Below are positions 23,001-33,790 of a stretch of 64,000 bases of DNA, one piece after another. How positions within the stretch are numbered: the first letter of the stretch is position 1; each line of letters opens with the position of its first letter. This stretch comes from Beroe ovata (lineage: Eukaryota; Ctenophora; Nuda; Beroida; Beroidae): NCBI GenBank assembly GCA_946803715.1, contig CAMPET010000226.1, positions 23,426 through 87,425 on the forward strand, given 5' to 3'. The translations under genes were made by a program, and so were the position numbers. Under the pieces are notes generated by a model. The model worked only from the letters and a program-made list of their open reading frames with translations. It made no database searches and was not told the DNA's origin.

Positions 23001-25595
23001 GTAACACCGCAGTTACCATGGTAACACTATGTGTTGTTCAGATGAATGCAGAGCAGACATACTAGCATGTTCACAGTTTTGTACAAACATTGACGGGTCC
23101 TTCACTTGTTCCTGTGATGAGGGTTACAAACTGGATTTGAACGGGAAATCATGTTATGCCACAGGTAATCATAGCAGCAAGTAGTAATTTCTCACCATAG
23201 CAACATATAGCAACCTCTGTCGCTCCTTCTCAATAACAACTCCCCTAGATTTCGAGGCGTACATAGTGTTTAGCAATGTGCAGCAAATGCGTCGCACTTC
23301 TCTCGACGGACGCGAGAGTTCACTCTTATTCGACATCACTGCTCCCAACATCATGCACATTCTGGACTACAAGCTGGATCAGGGTGGTTGTCATGGTTGC
23401 GTGGATCAGGGTGGTTGTCATGGTTGTGGACAGTGGTATTGGGTGAGTGAGGAGGAGCTAGTGAAGGAGGATGGGTACGAGACAGTAGTTCATGTGAGAT
23501 ATTTCAACAACAGTGGTGTGCGGAGAATTTACAGTGACCTCGCTACAAGACTATCTATTCGTGAGTTAGAAGTCCCCCCTTAGCAACGCGTCCCTTAGCA
23601 ACGCATCTCTTAGCAACGTGACCCGTTACACGTTTACAGGTGATCTTGCTGTGGACTGGATAACAGGGAATCTCTACATCGTGGGGAAAGTCGACGGCGA
23701 GGGAATGCTCAGTGTTATTCCTTATTCTGATAACAGTCTCCCCAATAACCATAGCAACACTAACAGCAACCATAGCAATACTCACCATAGCAACCAGACT
23801 TCAGCACTCCTGGCACTGATCTCTGAAGATCTTCTTGACCCATTCTCTCTTGTTTTAGACCCGGTATGTGCCTCTATCAATATACTGAACGTTTTGTGGT
23901 CACATGAGTCAAATCAAACTGATGCGATCTGGTGTGCCAGTGGCGCAGCGACTGGTATGCGAATACGTTTATTTATCCTAACAGAGGGACGGTCTGGTGT
24001 TTTGGACTGATGTGGACGATAGACTCCCTGGATCGGTGGGCAGAGCTGATATGGACGGGGGAAACAGGAGGATGCTAGCCGATAATGTGGGGTGGGCCAA
24101 TGGCATCACTCTGGATTACACTCGTCGCAAAGTTATTTGGATAGGTTAGCAACCCCCCGCCCCATTTCCTAATCAACCCCTGACTTCCACTCCTCTCTTG
24201 AGTTGGGAGCTACTGCTCCCACCCCTGTTCCTCACGCCCTTCCTAATCCCTCTCCTAATCTCCCCTGACCGCTGTCTACACTTGATCAGACGCTGGTGGA
24301 GTTGATCAAGATGTGTACCCTGGCCGAGTGGAAGAGATGGATTACAATGGCGCTAACCGGAGACTTGTCAAGTTCTTGGCCCCTGACCGGATCAAGCCCT
24401 GGTCCATCACCATGTTCGAGGACAGTTACTATTGGACTGATAGTCACAGAACGCAGGAAGCTATAGTCAAGTGTGACAGGTACACCACCCTCCCTTTCCT
24501 GGATTGTATCTAGATCCGAACCAACTATCCAAGTTTGGCATGCGTCCAACTTGTACACACTGAGTACTATTACTAACACAGGTTCAACACGAGTATCACT
24601 GAGCGGATCAGAACGAGATTGCAGGTTCCCATGGCTATCAAAGTAGTGCACCCTCTCCGTCAACCAGCAGGAGTTGACCACTGTCACAACAATTCCTGTT
24701 CTCACTTCTGTGCCCTCGCGCCCGCAGCCGCGTCCTGTCTCTGCCCTCAGGTTTGTGGCAAATGCTGACACACCGCGCGCTTCACTGATTTCTGACTATT
24801 AGCGTGTGGAAACAAATGACAATTCTTGTTTTCGTTTCGTGACCAAATATAAGAGAATGGATTTAGCGTGACCATTCAATGATTGTTTGCGCAGGGTCTT
24901 GTCCTCGTGAACAGAACACAGTGTGTCCTGCCGACCCGTGACGTCATCTGTCCGTCTTGTGATGCCACAACGACAGTATGCGTGAGAGTGAGCAAGTCGG
25001 GTTCCAGCCCAGCGCTGTATAACTGTGTCTATAAGAGTGTAGATGTCGAGGAGGCACCAAGCTCTGGTAATGACACAGGTAACCATGACAACTTCATGAT
25101 CCTTGTAACCATGGTGAGTTACCACGGTCACCATGTGGTCTTGTTCAGGTAACGGCTATGACGCGCACAAGCTGAGCAGTATATCCTGGTGGATATGTCT
25201 GATAATAGCTTGTCTGGTGATTGTAGTAGTTGTCGTGGGAATAGTGGGATGTAAACGAGCTGCGAGCTGTAAACCATGCTTCACCAGGTGATCATCCCAC
25301 ATCTCCTGACATCTTATCCCCGCCTTTATTCCTATTTCCCTGTCCTCGCCCAGTCACTCCCCCGCGCACTACCCTCTCCCCCCATTTCAATCTCTGATTC
25401 CTCAGAATGGGTGGGAGCAGTGCGCAGGACTACATCCAGATCAGTATCCAGCCCACTCAAACACTAACCGTGAGTTACCATAGCAACATTATCAGCTCTG
25501 TCAAACCATAATGTTATAACACGTGAGTGTTAATATTTCAGACTGACATCGCATCGGAGCAAGAAAAGTACAACAGAAAGGAGAGTGAGATTTGA
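17155..25595 (+). CDS. LDL-receptor-family single-pass receptor
   Basis: Exons: 17155-17206, 17320-17358, 17637-17759, 18538-18648, 19198-19323, 20171-20293, 20370-20495, [gap], 21816-21935, 22037-22156, 22304-22404, 22518-22613, 22697-22769, 22860-22964, 23042-23164, 23249-23560, 23640-23863, 23985-24144, 24290-24479, 24582-24750, 24895-25066 (or 25078), 25149-25287, 25406-25469, 25542-25595. All phases agree. Order: signal peptide ([17 protein letters not shown]), LDLa modules mostly one per exon (nine seen, each with CDGxxDCxDGSDE-like calcium loops), EGF, calcium-binding EGF (DECRAD), LDLR class B beta-propeller, EGF, a membrane helix ([20 protein letters not shown]) and a tail of about 50 residues. 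This is the LDLR/VLDLR architecture, so an endocytic lipoprotein or ligand receptor is likely. More LDLa modules may lie in the gap. The tail has no NPxY signal. Confidence 0.9.
19958..20019 (+). repeat. GT microsatellite
   Basis: Nearly pure (GT)n of about 60 bp in an intron of the LDL-receptor-like gene, with a CA-rich tract also at 19139-19176. Confidence 0.9.
20326..20339. promoter_or_regulatory. Perfect X-box-like palindrome GTTACCATGGTAAC
   Basis: A 14-bp perfect palindrome in an intron. It fits the RFX-factor X-box consensus GTNRCC(N0-3)RGYAAC on both strands. Because the same word is scattered through many introns and forms minisatellites here, binding function is uncertain. Confidence 0.4.
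20513..20640 (+). repeat. Minisatellite left of the assembly gap (gtgttgtcatggtgacacc)
   Basis: About six 19-31 bp units alternate gtgttgtcatggtgacaccg and gtgctgacagc in an intron after an LDLa exon. The same array resumes on the far side of the N-run. Confidence 0.85.
20701..21569. other. Assembly gap (869 Ns)
   Basis: The gap falls within the minisatellite intron of the LDL-receptor-like gene. Long open frames reported across it are artefacts of Ns. Exon phase on both sides is compatible (phase 1), so zero or more complete LDLa exons could be missing. Confidence 0.95.
21570..21797 (+). repeat. Minisatellite right of the assembly gap
   Basis: About eleven units of gtgttgtcatggtgacaSc run into the polypyrimidine and acceptor of the next LDLa exon at 21816. 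It is continuous in type with 20513-20640. Confidence 0.85.
23012..23025. promoter_or_regulatory. Second perfect X-box-like palindrome
   Basis: GTTACCATGGTAAC again, in the intron just before the calcium-binding EGF exon, next to further gtaacaccgc/gtaacactat half units. Confidence 0.4.
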
Positions 25596-25880
25596 CACAT
25601 ATCATTATCTCCTGATCACTAGCTTACAGATTCAGCTGCATCCCAAGTGGGTTGCTATGCAACCCCGCAATGTTGCTATGCAACATGTTGCTAAGGAATA
25701 TGACACGGTAAGATCATGCGTGTGGTCATGACGTCATGGACTCTGACAAGTGGACTATTTGTAGAGAGAGGGAGAGAGAAGAAAGCCCAATCACCTATAA
25801 CCGCACTGCCGATATAAATGATGCCAGTTCAAAACTGGAAAAATGAGAGTCTCTTGTTTGAGAGACGTGGCAGTGTGCCT

Positions 25881-25886
25881 AATAAA
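25881..25886 (+). terminator. Candidate poly(A) signal of the LDL-receptor-like gene
   Basis: AATAAA occurs 286 bp past the stop codon, in sequence with no competing canonical hexamer nearer the stop. Confidence 0.45.
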
Positions 25887-26650
25887 CGACTTTTATCAGA
25901 AGATTATAGCCTCTGTGTTTCAATGAGTGGAAACTGTGAAGGTCAGATTTCAAGATTGCAGTTGCGTCTGTACGCGGCGCAATGTAGAAATCAGGAGAGC
26001 AAAGAGGCCGCTGTGAACTCTGGCAACTGCAAATCTTGGAGGTCTTTTAACATGAATGTTACTAAGTGTTTTAACTTATTTATGAGAGATACTAATTATT
26101 GTATCTATGGAAACAATTCGACGCTGTCTGTTACCATGGTTACTGCGTTAACGTAGACAAGTGCAGTTCTCATATCAGGTATTACTAATACTATTAGATT
26201 GTTTTACATTTTCTTATTTAATTTATTCCTGCTTTTAATTTTCCTGTCATTTTTATAGAAATTATTTTTAAATGCAAAGAAGTTTATGTAAAGAATCTAG
26301 AATGTTTATTACTATACATTATCATTATGGAGATGAACTATCATCCACTCTATTTGATCCATCATGTCGTAATCGTATGATTATGATATGAGTAAGATTA
26401 AGATAGCACTAGCAGAGCTGAAGACTGAAGAACTGAGATTAATGTTGCACTGGCAGTGTGAGTGTCGCATGCACATTTGCAGTTATGAGTTAAACACTCC
26501 ACAGTGCAAGTGCACACTCGCATTGTTTGAATTTGATCATTTAATACTTGAAAAATGCCTCAGTGTCTGATGTCATTTGCAGTTGTACCTAATATTATCA
26601 GTATCAATCATCTGGTCTCTGTTGATGTTAATGCTATCGATATCTGCATG

Positions 26651-26712
26651 CCGGATGTTATCTGTCCACTGTTTCTTACGCGCGCAAGAAACAGTGGACA
26701 GATAGCATCCGG
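26651..26712. repeat. Long near-perfect hairpin palindrome
   Basis: Two 27-bp arms (ccggatgttatctgtccact... and its complement ...agtggacagatagcatccgg) differ at a single position, and that mismatch is compatible with G-U pairing in RNA. The loop is acgcgcgc. The left arm recurs, diverged, at 16278-16311. Confidence 0.85.
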
Positions 26713-27019
26713 CAAATATCTGCCTCATGCCTGGCCTTGCTGCAGTTTTAATATTATCCGTTATAGCGCCGCGCGCATAATTTCAATTTGATTTTAGCAT
26801 TGCGACGGGCCAGGAAAAAAGAATCCTACAGTGAGCTGAGACGCCTCAAACTTTTTTGGGTGGCTACGGCCATCGCAATATCAAGCCGCGCCGGTAGCTT
26901 TAACATATAAAATTAAAATGGCAAAATTTGCCACGTCGCGCGCAATGATAATGGCACTTCATTTCTTGTATGAATATTTATAATCACATAGCATGTTCAC
27001 TCTGTTCATATGGCTATTG

Positions 27020-27025
27020 TTTATT
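27020..27025 (-). terminator. Candidate poly(A) signal of the SLC7-type transporter
   Basis: AATAAA on the minus strand lies 121 bp downstream of the transporter stop codon (27146-27148). Confidence 0.55.
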
Positions 27026-27145
27026 GTCAGAATAACAGGAACTAAGTTTAAGTATGTGTGTGTGATGAGCAGCTTTTATATGTTGCATATCTTGGAGCTC
27101 TCTGAACTGTAGTCCAGTTCTCAATCTCACTCCAACTTAAGCAAG

Positions 27146-30100
27146 TCAGTGGAAACCCATCCGTTTACACAGCTTGACCAATTCTCCTGAAAGTGAGAAA
27201 CGCCTGTGAGTATAAGCCAAGTACTTAGACTACTAAACATGATATCATTATGATAATCTAACCAGATATTAATGCAAGGAAGCTCAGTTTTGTGCGCTTG
27301 TTGACACATAGGTAATAGAAGGGAATTCCGGTCACTATGGCACCAACAACTCCTCCATACTTAGCACCAAGATTCATCCAGTAACCCTCAGATTGGGGAG
27401 ATTTCTCGAAAAAAGGAGACAACATCATTGCAACAGATAGCAGTATTTGTACCACAGGGATGATAGTAGGTGCCTGAATGGTAAAATTTTTGTCCAATAT
27501 CCTATATACTGTAGCAACTCATTTTTTCATGATATTTTGCATGTTCTGGCCTTAGATTTGCCATAACACATGATCTAGGTTGTTTCTGGATTCCATAAGC
27601 CATCGAAGTGACTTATGGGGAAGGTATCTGGATATCCTGACTCTCAATTTTGGCTCACAATTTATCATTACCTTTGTTGTGGAGGTCAAAAATTGCATCA
27701 AGATTGCATCAAGACTTCCATAAGGACATCCCTAATTGTGCCAAGGAACATTTGATTCATGATCAGATTGGTGGCAATCCCACTAACCTTGAAGGGTCGT
27801 CTCATTTGAGGTCGCTGTTTCCTCAGTAAGAGCAGTCCAACAAAAACCATAATGAAAAACAGCCACTGGGCATACATTACAGTGTCAATAACTCTAGTGG
27901 CATGCTTCCCTACTACAATGTAAACAACTGTAACCAGGAACTGGGAATAAACAGTGGTGTCAACAAATATGTTTGCAATGAATTTGTTGACAAATATCTT
28001 GACAAATAAGTTCACGACAATTGTGAGGGAGTTAGTAGGATAACATTGGAAAAGTTTTTATTGGGCATGTGAAATCCATATGATAATCATCTTTGCTTAC
28101 ATTGAAAATGATTGCAATGGCTGGTGTTGATCGTGATGGGAGACAGAGGGATAGAGCGGTAGGGAGATGTCCATCACGAGCACATGCATGGTAAAACCTG
28201 AGTGTTGTTACCATGGTTATATGATCGCCAACATAGTTACCACATTTTATCATGGCAATATTATCACCATTGTGGTAACCATTGTTATTTATCAATGTGT
28301 GTTATTTATTTATGTGTGACCATGATTATTTCATATGCTAACATGTAAGTGCCTCTGCTTACCTTGTTGTACTGATAGTGTTACTTGATACAGCTCCAAA
28401 TGTTGCACTCAAGATACAGAATGTTGCAAAAAACCATCCCCACCCGCCCCATGCTGTCTTTGCATATAACTGTGAGAAATGATACATTAGAGTGAGTGTG
28501 TATATGTGTGTGTGTGTATGTGTGTGTTGTGTGTGTGTATATATATATGTGAATATATGTGTGTGTGTGTGTGTTGTGTTTGTACTGTACGACGTATGTG
28601 TGTGAGACGCTTACCAGTATGAAAGGTGATTTGCTTATCTCATGGGCAACAATCGGTCCGCAGAATATAGCAAAGTTGAAGAGCAGGTAGACGGTCACGA
28701 CAACACTAATACCAAGGAAGAGGGAAAGAGGGATGTTCCTATCAGGTTGAATTATCTCCTCAGTTACCCAGGATAAAAATGACCTGAAGTTGGACAAAAG
28801 CATTTACACAATGTAGACGGCACATTGTTACAAACACAATGTGGATGTCACATTGTCACAAACACACATCTGCAGTAACAGTGTGACACTACCTACCAGC
28901 CCCCATATGCCCACATGCTCAACATAACACCATTGATGCCCCCCTGAGCTGTGGTATTCTCTGTGATGTAGGGTGTCTGGTACTGGGACCACTCCCCTGT
29001 TAACAGGTGTCAGCAGTGGGAAGTGTCAGCAGAGGAGTTGTTATCATTAACTTCAAGTGTTATCACAGAACACTTACCTTTGGTCAGCCAGTAGACTCCT
29101 ATAGAGCATATGACAAGTATAGCTGACACCTTGACAACCGCTAAAACCTGGTTTAGTTTGTCCCCCAGCTCAGCGCTGATAAGATTCACTACCGATGCTA
29201 TTCCCAACACCAGGATAGCAAATGCTGCTTTGATGTACGGGCTCTGATTATCAAGGTCTTTGTTTAGAGCAGCGACGTCTTTAGAATAACCGCTGAAACA
29301 AGACGCTTTTCATTTGTTAACTGAGTTAAAAAGAATAAGTTATATTTCTCATCCATGATCAATGGTATATTGATGTTTATTATATTGGACTGTTTATTGA
29401 TCAATGAACCCATTACTGATCAAAGGAACATACTGACTACTGTTTGGTGATATCTAAATCGCCATCCGGGCAGTATCATAGAAGCCTGACCACGTCACCG
29501 CGCAAAATTTTTCCCAAAATGCTGCGCGCCACGGTCCTGACAACCGCTCTGACAATTTTCCTCATCCATTAGATTTAGTTCACGGTTAAAAGGTACGAAA
29601 ATAAACACCCTTACCGCATCCTCCCTGTGAGCGATCGGATCGCATGACAGTGGGATCACATGACACCATAGTACATGTTACCCACTCACGGAGCGATAGG
29701 CTCATTTATCAGACATTCTCAAGCTCATTAATGGGGTCACGTGACGGTTGCAATATTTTGCCCGGTGAAGAGTAATCATGGAAGTTTATCTGACTCACTG
29801 TTGCATGTTGACAATGATGTATTCGGAGCAGTAGAGGGAGATAGCTGCCAGACCACCAGGGTTCAAAATGAGAGTGTTAGTCCACACGAAGAGAAATCCG
29901 ATCAGAGGATTGTACATTTTTGTGAGGTACGCCTGCTCCCCTCCTGCGATAGCAGAGAGATGTTAGCAGGGTGTGGACTGCGGTTGTATATGTTAGCAGG
30001 GTGTGGACTGTGGTTGTATATGTTAGCAGGGTGTGGACTGTGGTTGTATATGTTAGCAGGGTGTGGTTGTTTGGTAGGGGATGACTACTTAGAAACTAGG

Positions 30101-31742
30101 TACCTGATACATTGATTGACGTCGCGAGTTCTGCATAGCATATAGACCCACAGAACGCTACAATTCCTCCAATCAACCACACTGTCAGGGACATGAATGG
30201 ACTGCCTCCAGTCTCTGCGAGAATGTAGTCCGGCAGCATGAACAGTCCGGAACCTGCGGTGTGATGAGAGGTACTGACAGTGTGTCTGAGATGCAGACAG
30301 TTTTCCTGCTGTTCGAGACACAGTTTTCATAACTAGTAAGTGATAAGTGTCACGCTGCACTTAACTCGACGAGAATAAGTGCCCCCCTATGATACACGAG
30401 AATTACCTATGATAGTGCCGATCACGAGGGAGGAGCCTCCGGCCAGTGATAGATTCCTCTTGAGGATGATCTGACTAGTCTCCGCCCCACAGGGATCCGC
30501 AACTGCACTGTCCTCACTGTGGTGTCAAGAGGTGGTTTATCAAAGTGGTGTCAAGAGGTGGTTTGTTGAAGTGGTGTCAAGAGGTGGTTTATCAAAGTGG
30601 TGTGAAGAGGGGGTTTATNAATTTCAAACGACAACTGCGCACATAGTATCACATGATCACAGCAGAGTCGAGGTATGTGAGTGATAGCTCAAGTATCATA
30701 CGGTATTATTATGGTTTGTCATGCACGCGAACTTGTCTATGTGAGTTTCTAAGTGACACGGTGACGTAACAATCGGCCAATCCGTTTGGGAGCTATCCTC
30801 AAATGCTCACTCAAACTGACATGTTTTGGGCGGATAAGTGGTTATGTCGGCCCTAAACTTGGGAACCAACTATCAGATTGACGTGAAATTTAGGTTGGCC
30901 GAGTTTCTAAGGGCCCTTGTTTTGTACTTTACAACGTTCTTAATACGATCAAATGGAGAATAATCAAAGCGGTAGGTATCAACATATAGGTTTCATGTGT
31001 TGAGGAGGCGATGTGAAGTAAAGTGGTGTCAAGGTAACGTGAAGTGTTGAGAAGGTAACGTAAAGTGGAGTCAAGGTAACGTGAAGTGTTGAGAAGGTAA
31101 CGTTAGGTGGTGTCAAGGTAACGTGAAGTGTTGAGAAGGTAACGTGAAGTGGTGTCAAGGTAACATGAAGTGTTGAGAAGGTAACGTGAAGTAGAGTCAA
31201 GGTAACTTGAAGTGGAGTCAAGGTAACGTGAAGTGAAGAGGAGTCAAGGTAACGTGAAGTGTTGAGAAGTCAGAAGGTAACGTGAAGTGTTGAGAAGGTA
31301 ATGTGAAGTGTTGAGGAGGTAATGTGAAGTGAAGTGGTGTTAAGGTAACGTGAAGTGAAGTGGTGTCAAGGTGACGTGAAGTGGTGTCAAGGTAACGTGA
31401 AGTGTTGAGAAGGTAATGTGAAGTGTTGAGGAGGTAATGTGAAGTAAAGTGGTGTCAAGGNAGCACCGCAGACGCGTTCTCATTCTGGTCTGCCAAAACT
31501 CCGTCACTCCCCTGTGGGGGGAGAGGCGTCAAGAATGGATGTGTCAAGAATGGAGGTGTCAAGTGATGATTGATGCGGTGTTGATTGTTGCTACAATTCC
31601 GTATGTGAGTGTTAGCAGTCTCCTTAATGATAAGTGTCATCACAGAATGGTCACATCTCTAGTTATGTGGTGATACCTCCTCTGTCGATGTGTTGTTATC
31701 AGCTAACTGATTAGATATGACAATACAATCAGCAAACGACAT
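27146..31742 (-). CDS. SLC7/APC-family amino-acid transporter
   Basis: Twelve exons, transcript order: 31677-31742 (ATG at 31740-31742), 30407-30512, 30104-30253, 29799-29943, 29078-29292, 28897-28996, 28615-28783, 28363-28469, 28101-28197, 27788-27940, 27263-27473, 27146-27186. The sum is 1560 nt, exactly 519 codons plus stop, with every phase closing. The protein has the 12-helix APC fold. TM1 carries GTIIGSGLF, TM2/3 has GSICYAELATSI, and TM6 contains MWAYGGW followed by EEIIQPDRNIP, the marker of L-type/b0,+-type light chains. Family members exchange large neutral or cationic amino acids at the plasma membrane, usually linked to an SLC3 heavy chain by a Cys in extracellular loop 2. Here that loop has no Cys. 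Contig junctions at 30619 and 31461 lie in intron 1, so that intron may be misassembled. Confidence 0.9.
28497..28585 (+). repeat. GT/AT microsatellite
   Basis: Interrupted (GT)n with a (TA)n centre in an intron of the SLC7-type gene. It generates spurious Thr/His open frames on the minus strand. Confidence 0.85.
29961..30068 (+). repeat. 31-bp intronic minisatellite
   Basis: About 3.5 tandem copies of atgttagcagggtgtggact... lie in an intron of the SLC7-type gene, nearly identical to each other and so recently expanded. Confidence 0.85.
30776..30822. repeat. Dispersed repeat (matches 40768-40815 inverted)
   Basis: The segment around ccgtttgggagctatcctca reappears, reverse-complemented, right after the single N at 40767. 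No coding capacity is seen. Confidence 0.6.
31015..31460 (+). repeat. Intronic minisatellite (aaggtaacgtgaagtg)
   Basis: A degenerate array alternates gtggtgtcaaggtaacgtga and agtgttgagaaggtaac, period about 18-37 bp, and ends at the single N at 31461. A related ggtgtcaagaggtggttt array lies just before the N at 30619. Both junctions sit in this low-complexity sequence. Confidence 0.85.
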
Positions 31743-33559
31743 GGTAAAAATCGTGGAAAGATTGAGGGTTGGTTGAGATGGGTGAATTGGGACTAACTTT
31801 GCAAAGGACCGCTGTTCGGGAGGCGCACGTGGGTAATTTTGTGTAGAGGTGATTATAGCATATCTACGTCGGACACGTGTTGCTGGTGTTGCTATAGCTA
31901 CCCAGTAACAAGCACACGTGTTGCTAGTGTTGCTATAGCAACCCGGTAACAGGTGTACCAGTGAGGGAATGGAGTTTGTGGAGAGGGCAGGTTATTATAT
32001 TTCGGAGAAATACCACGTAAAAAACATACCTCGCCATTTGCCTTGTGTAACCTATCCAACTCAAAGTGCATGCTGACACACAGAGCAAATCGCTATACAA
32101 AGATACAAATTGCACAGACTGTCTCTAGAAACACAGGTGGGTGGAACCAGGAGCACTAATAAGTACGAGTGTTATTGATGGAAATACGATACTTGTTATA
32201 ATGGATTTACAAAGGTAATGGTAAAAAACGGAGGGGAGAGGGTTTTTGCGATATTCAGATCATTATCTCATCGCATAAATTCCGACAAAAACAACAATAA
32301 AAACAACGCCAATTCACACGGGACTTGTAGTGTACTACACTGAAGTACACTACTAGCATTTGTGGTGCAATTGTAGTTGTATAGAGGTTAGGAACAGTAT
32401 ATTGAATTGCACGAGAATTACGGGTCGTTTGGGGGTGGCCACCTGGGCCACAGAGACAGGGGGACTCTATTTGCGGATATGTATATTTGCGAAACAATGA
32501 TTCGTTACTATAAGAGTGGAATGAGTTAGTAGCTCGGTTTGAAAACACACATATTGCAAAACAAACAGTGTTCTGTAGAAATATAGCAACACACACCCAA
32601 AGAAACTCGTATATGTTTAACATCCATATCGTCAATGAAGTGACAGGATTGTCTTGAGTAGCCGAATGGGGAACAGAGAAAAGGGAGGGAAGAAAGAGTT
32701 TGGGGAGACAACATTTGTCAAGAAAATCCATTTTCCAACGTTGATAATAGAAACCTGAAATTAAACTTTTTCCTCTCTGTTAATAAGGCTTCATACGAAC
32801 AAAGTGATTGGAGCCAACGTTAAAAACTGTCGAGACGTGTCTCCTTGCTCAACCATATATGGTAAAAATGTTTTACCATTTATGGCAATAGAAAGAAAAG
32901 CAATGTTACCAGCACAATGTTACCTTATCATGTACGGACAATGTTTTACAACACCCTGGATTCATCCCTCCATTATTGGATGATTATGACCGTTACTTGT
33001 GGTTTACAGGTTAACACCTAATGGTGGTGATGATCGCTCTCTTCTCGCATGAGGAGGAATGTGGGAAGAGCCACTTTCCGCTCTGAATTTCATTGATATT
33101 TTTCTGTTTTATTGGCAAATTTGGGTTTATATGACTCTCTCCTTATAGCCCCCCCCCCAAAAAAATAATCCCGAGATTTATGTTTTAAGATACAATATGC
33201 TGAGTAGGGGAGATAAACCATAACCTAACTCCATGTAACATGATGTCTGATTTCCTTGGAGACCCGATTAGACCACCTCTTGGAGGCCGCCCGTCATCCA
33301 ATCCAGTATTGAGTTTGAGTTGGGCGTAACCCGGAACTGGAGGTAGATCAGGAATGTTCTGCATAAGGTCAGCTTTGACTTGAATACCTCGAAGGATGTG
33401 CCATGCAGTTCAGTTCTTTCAAATTCGTGATCCCCGTACAGCAAAATATTGATCGTTTATTGACTTGATCTGGACAGAAAATTTTCGATCACAGAGGGGG
33501 ATCTTGCAGCGACTCCTTAGTCTCATATGATCGAAGAATGTGTTTCCAATTTCGTTCCA
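31743..33559. other. Non-coding upstream region of the SLC7-type gene
   Basis: This should contain the promoter of the transporter. X-box-like half sites (gttgctatagcaac) occur at 31890-31950. The ORF at 32255-32731 has no recognisable domain. Nothing else was identified up to the retrotransposon relic. Confidence 0.5.
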
Positions 33560-33790
33560 CATGTGGAGGATGATGTAGCGATCTCTTCAATCTATCCCAC
33601 TTCGGCCTTTTTGTAAATTTGTTTTCCACTGAGGATGTTGTGAGTTTCCAAGTGAATAACAAGCTTCTTCCTGATGACTCTTTCGAAGATCTTGATAAGA
33701 TGGGACATGAGGGACGTAGTTGGCTGGATCAGTCTTGTGTTCTTTCTGGAGTGATATTGGAGTGATATTCTGAAGTTTCATCTCCTCAGG
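33560..33790 (-). pseudogene. Relic of a non-LTR reverse transcriptase
   Basis: Read on the minus strand, two frames together show RT fingers-domain signatures: an ITPISL...DPANY block (normally followed by RPIS), then in the next frame SHLIKIFERVIRKKL and an HNIL block. The frameshift between them and the absence of downstream palm motifs mark a decayed fragment. Flanking bases 33240-33560 may be further remnants but show no motif. Confidence 0.6.

Larger units (their letters stand above)
25596..27145. other. Intergenic region between convergent genes
   Basis: It holds the 3' UTRs of the LDL-receptor-like gene and the transporter, the perfect hairpin at 26651-26712, and a gcgccgcgcgc-rich patch near 26765. 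An ORF at 25818-26156 shows no recognisable domain and overlaps the probable 3' UTR. Confidence 0.55.

Noticed and set aside
25818-26156. Possible small gene after the LDL-receptor-like gene
   Set aside because: No domain, no splice support, and it overlaps the likely 3' UTR with an AATAAA inside.
31015-31460. CRISPR-like repeat array
   Set aside because: Repeats are adjacent and degenerate with no unique spacers, in an intron of an animal gene; it is a minisatellite.
32255-32731. 158-codon ORF
   Set aside because: Composition is irregular, no motif, and it lies in the upstream region of the transporter gene.
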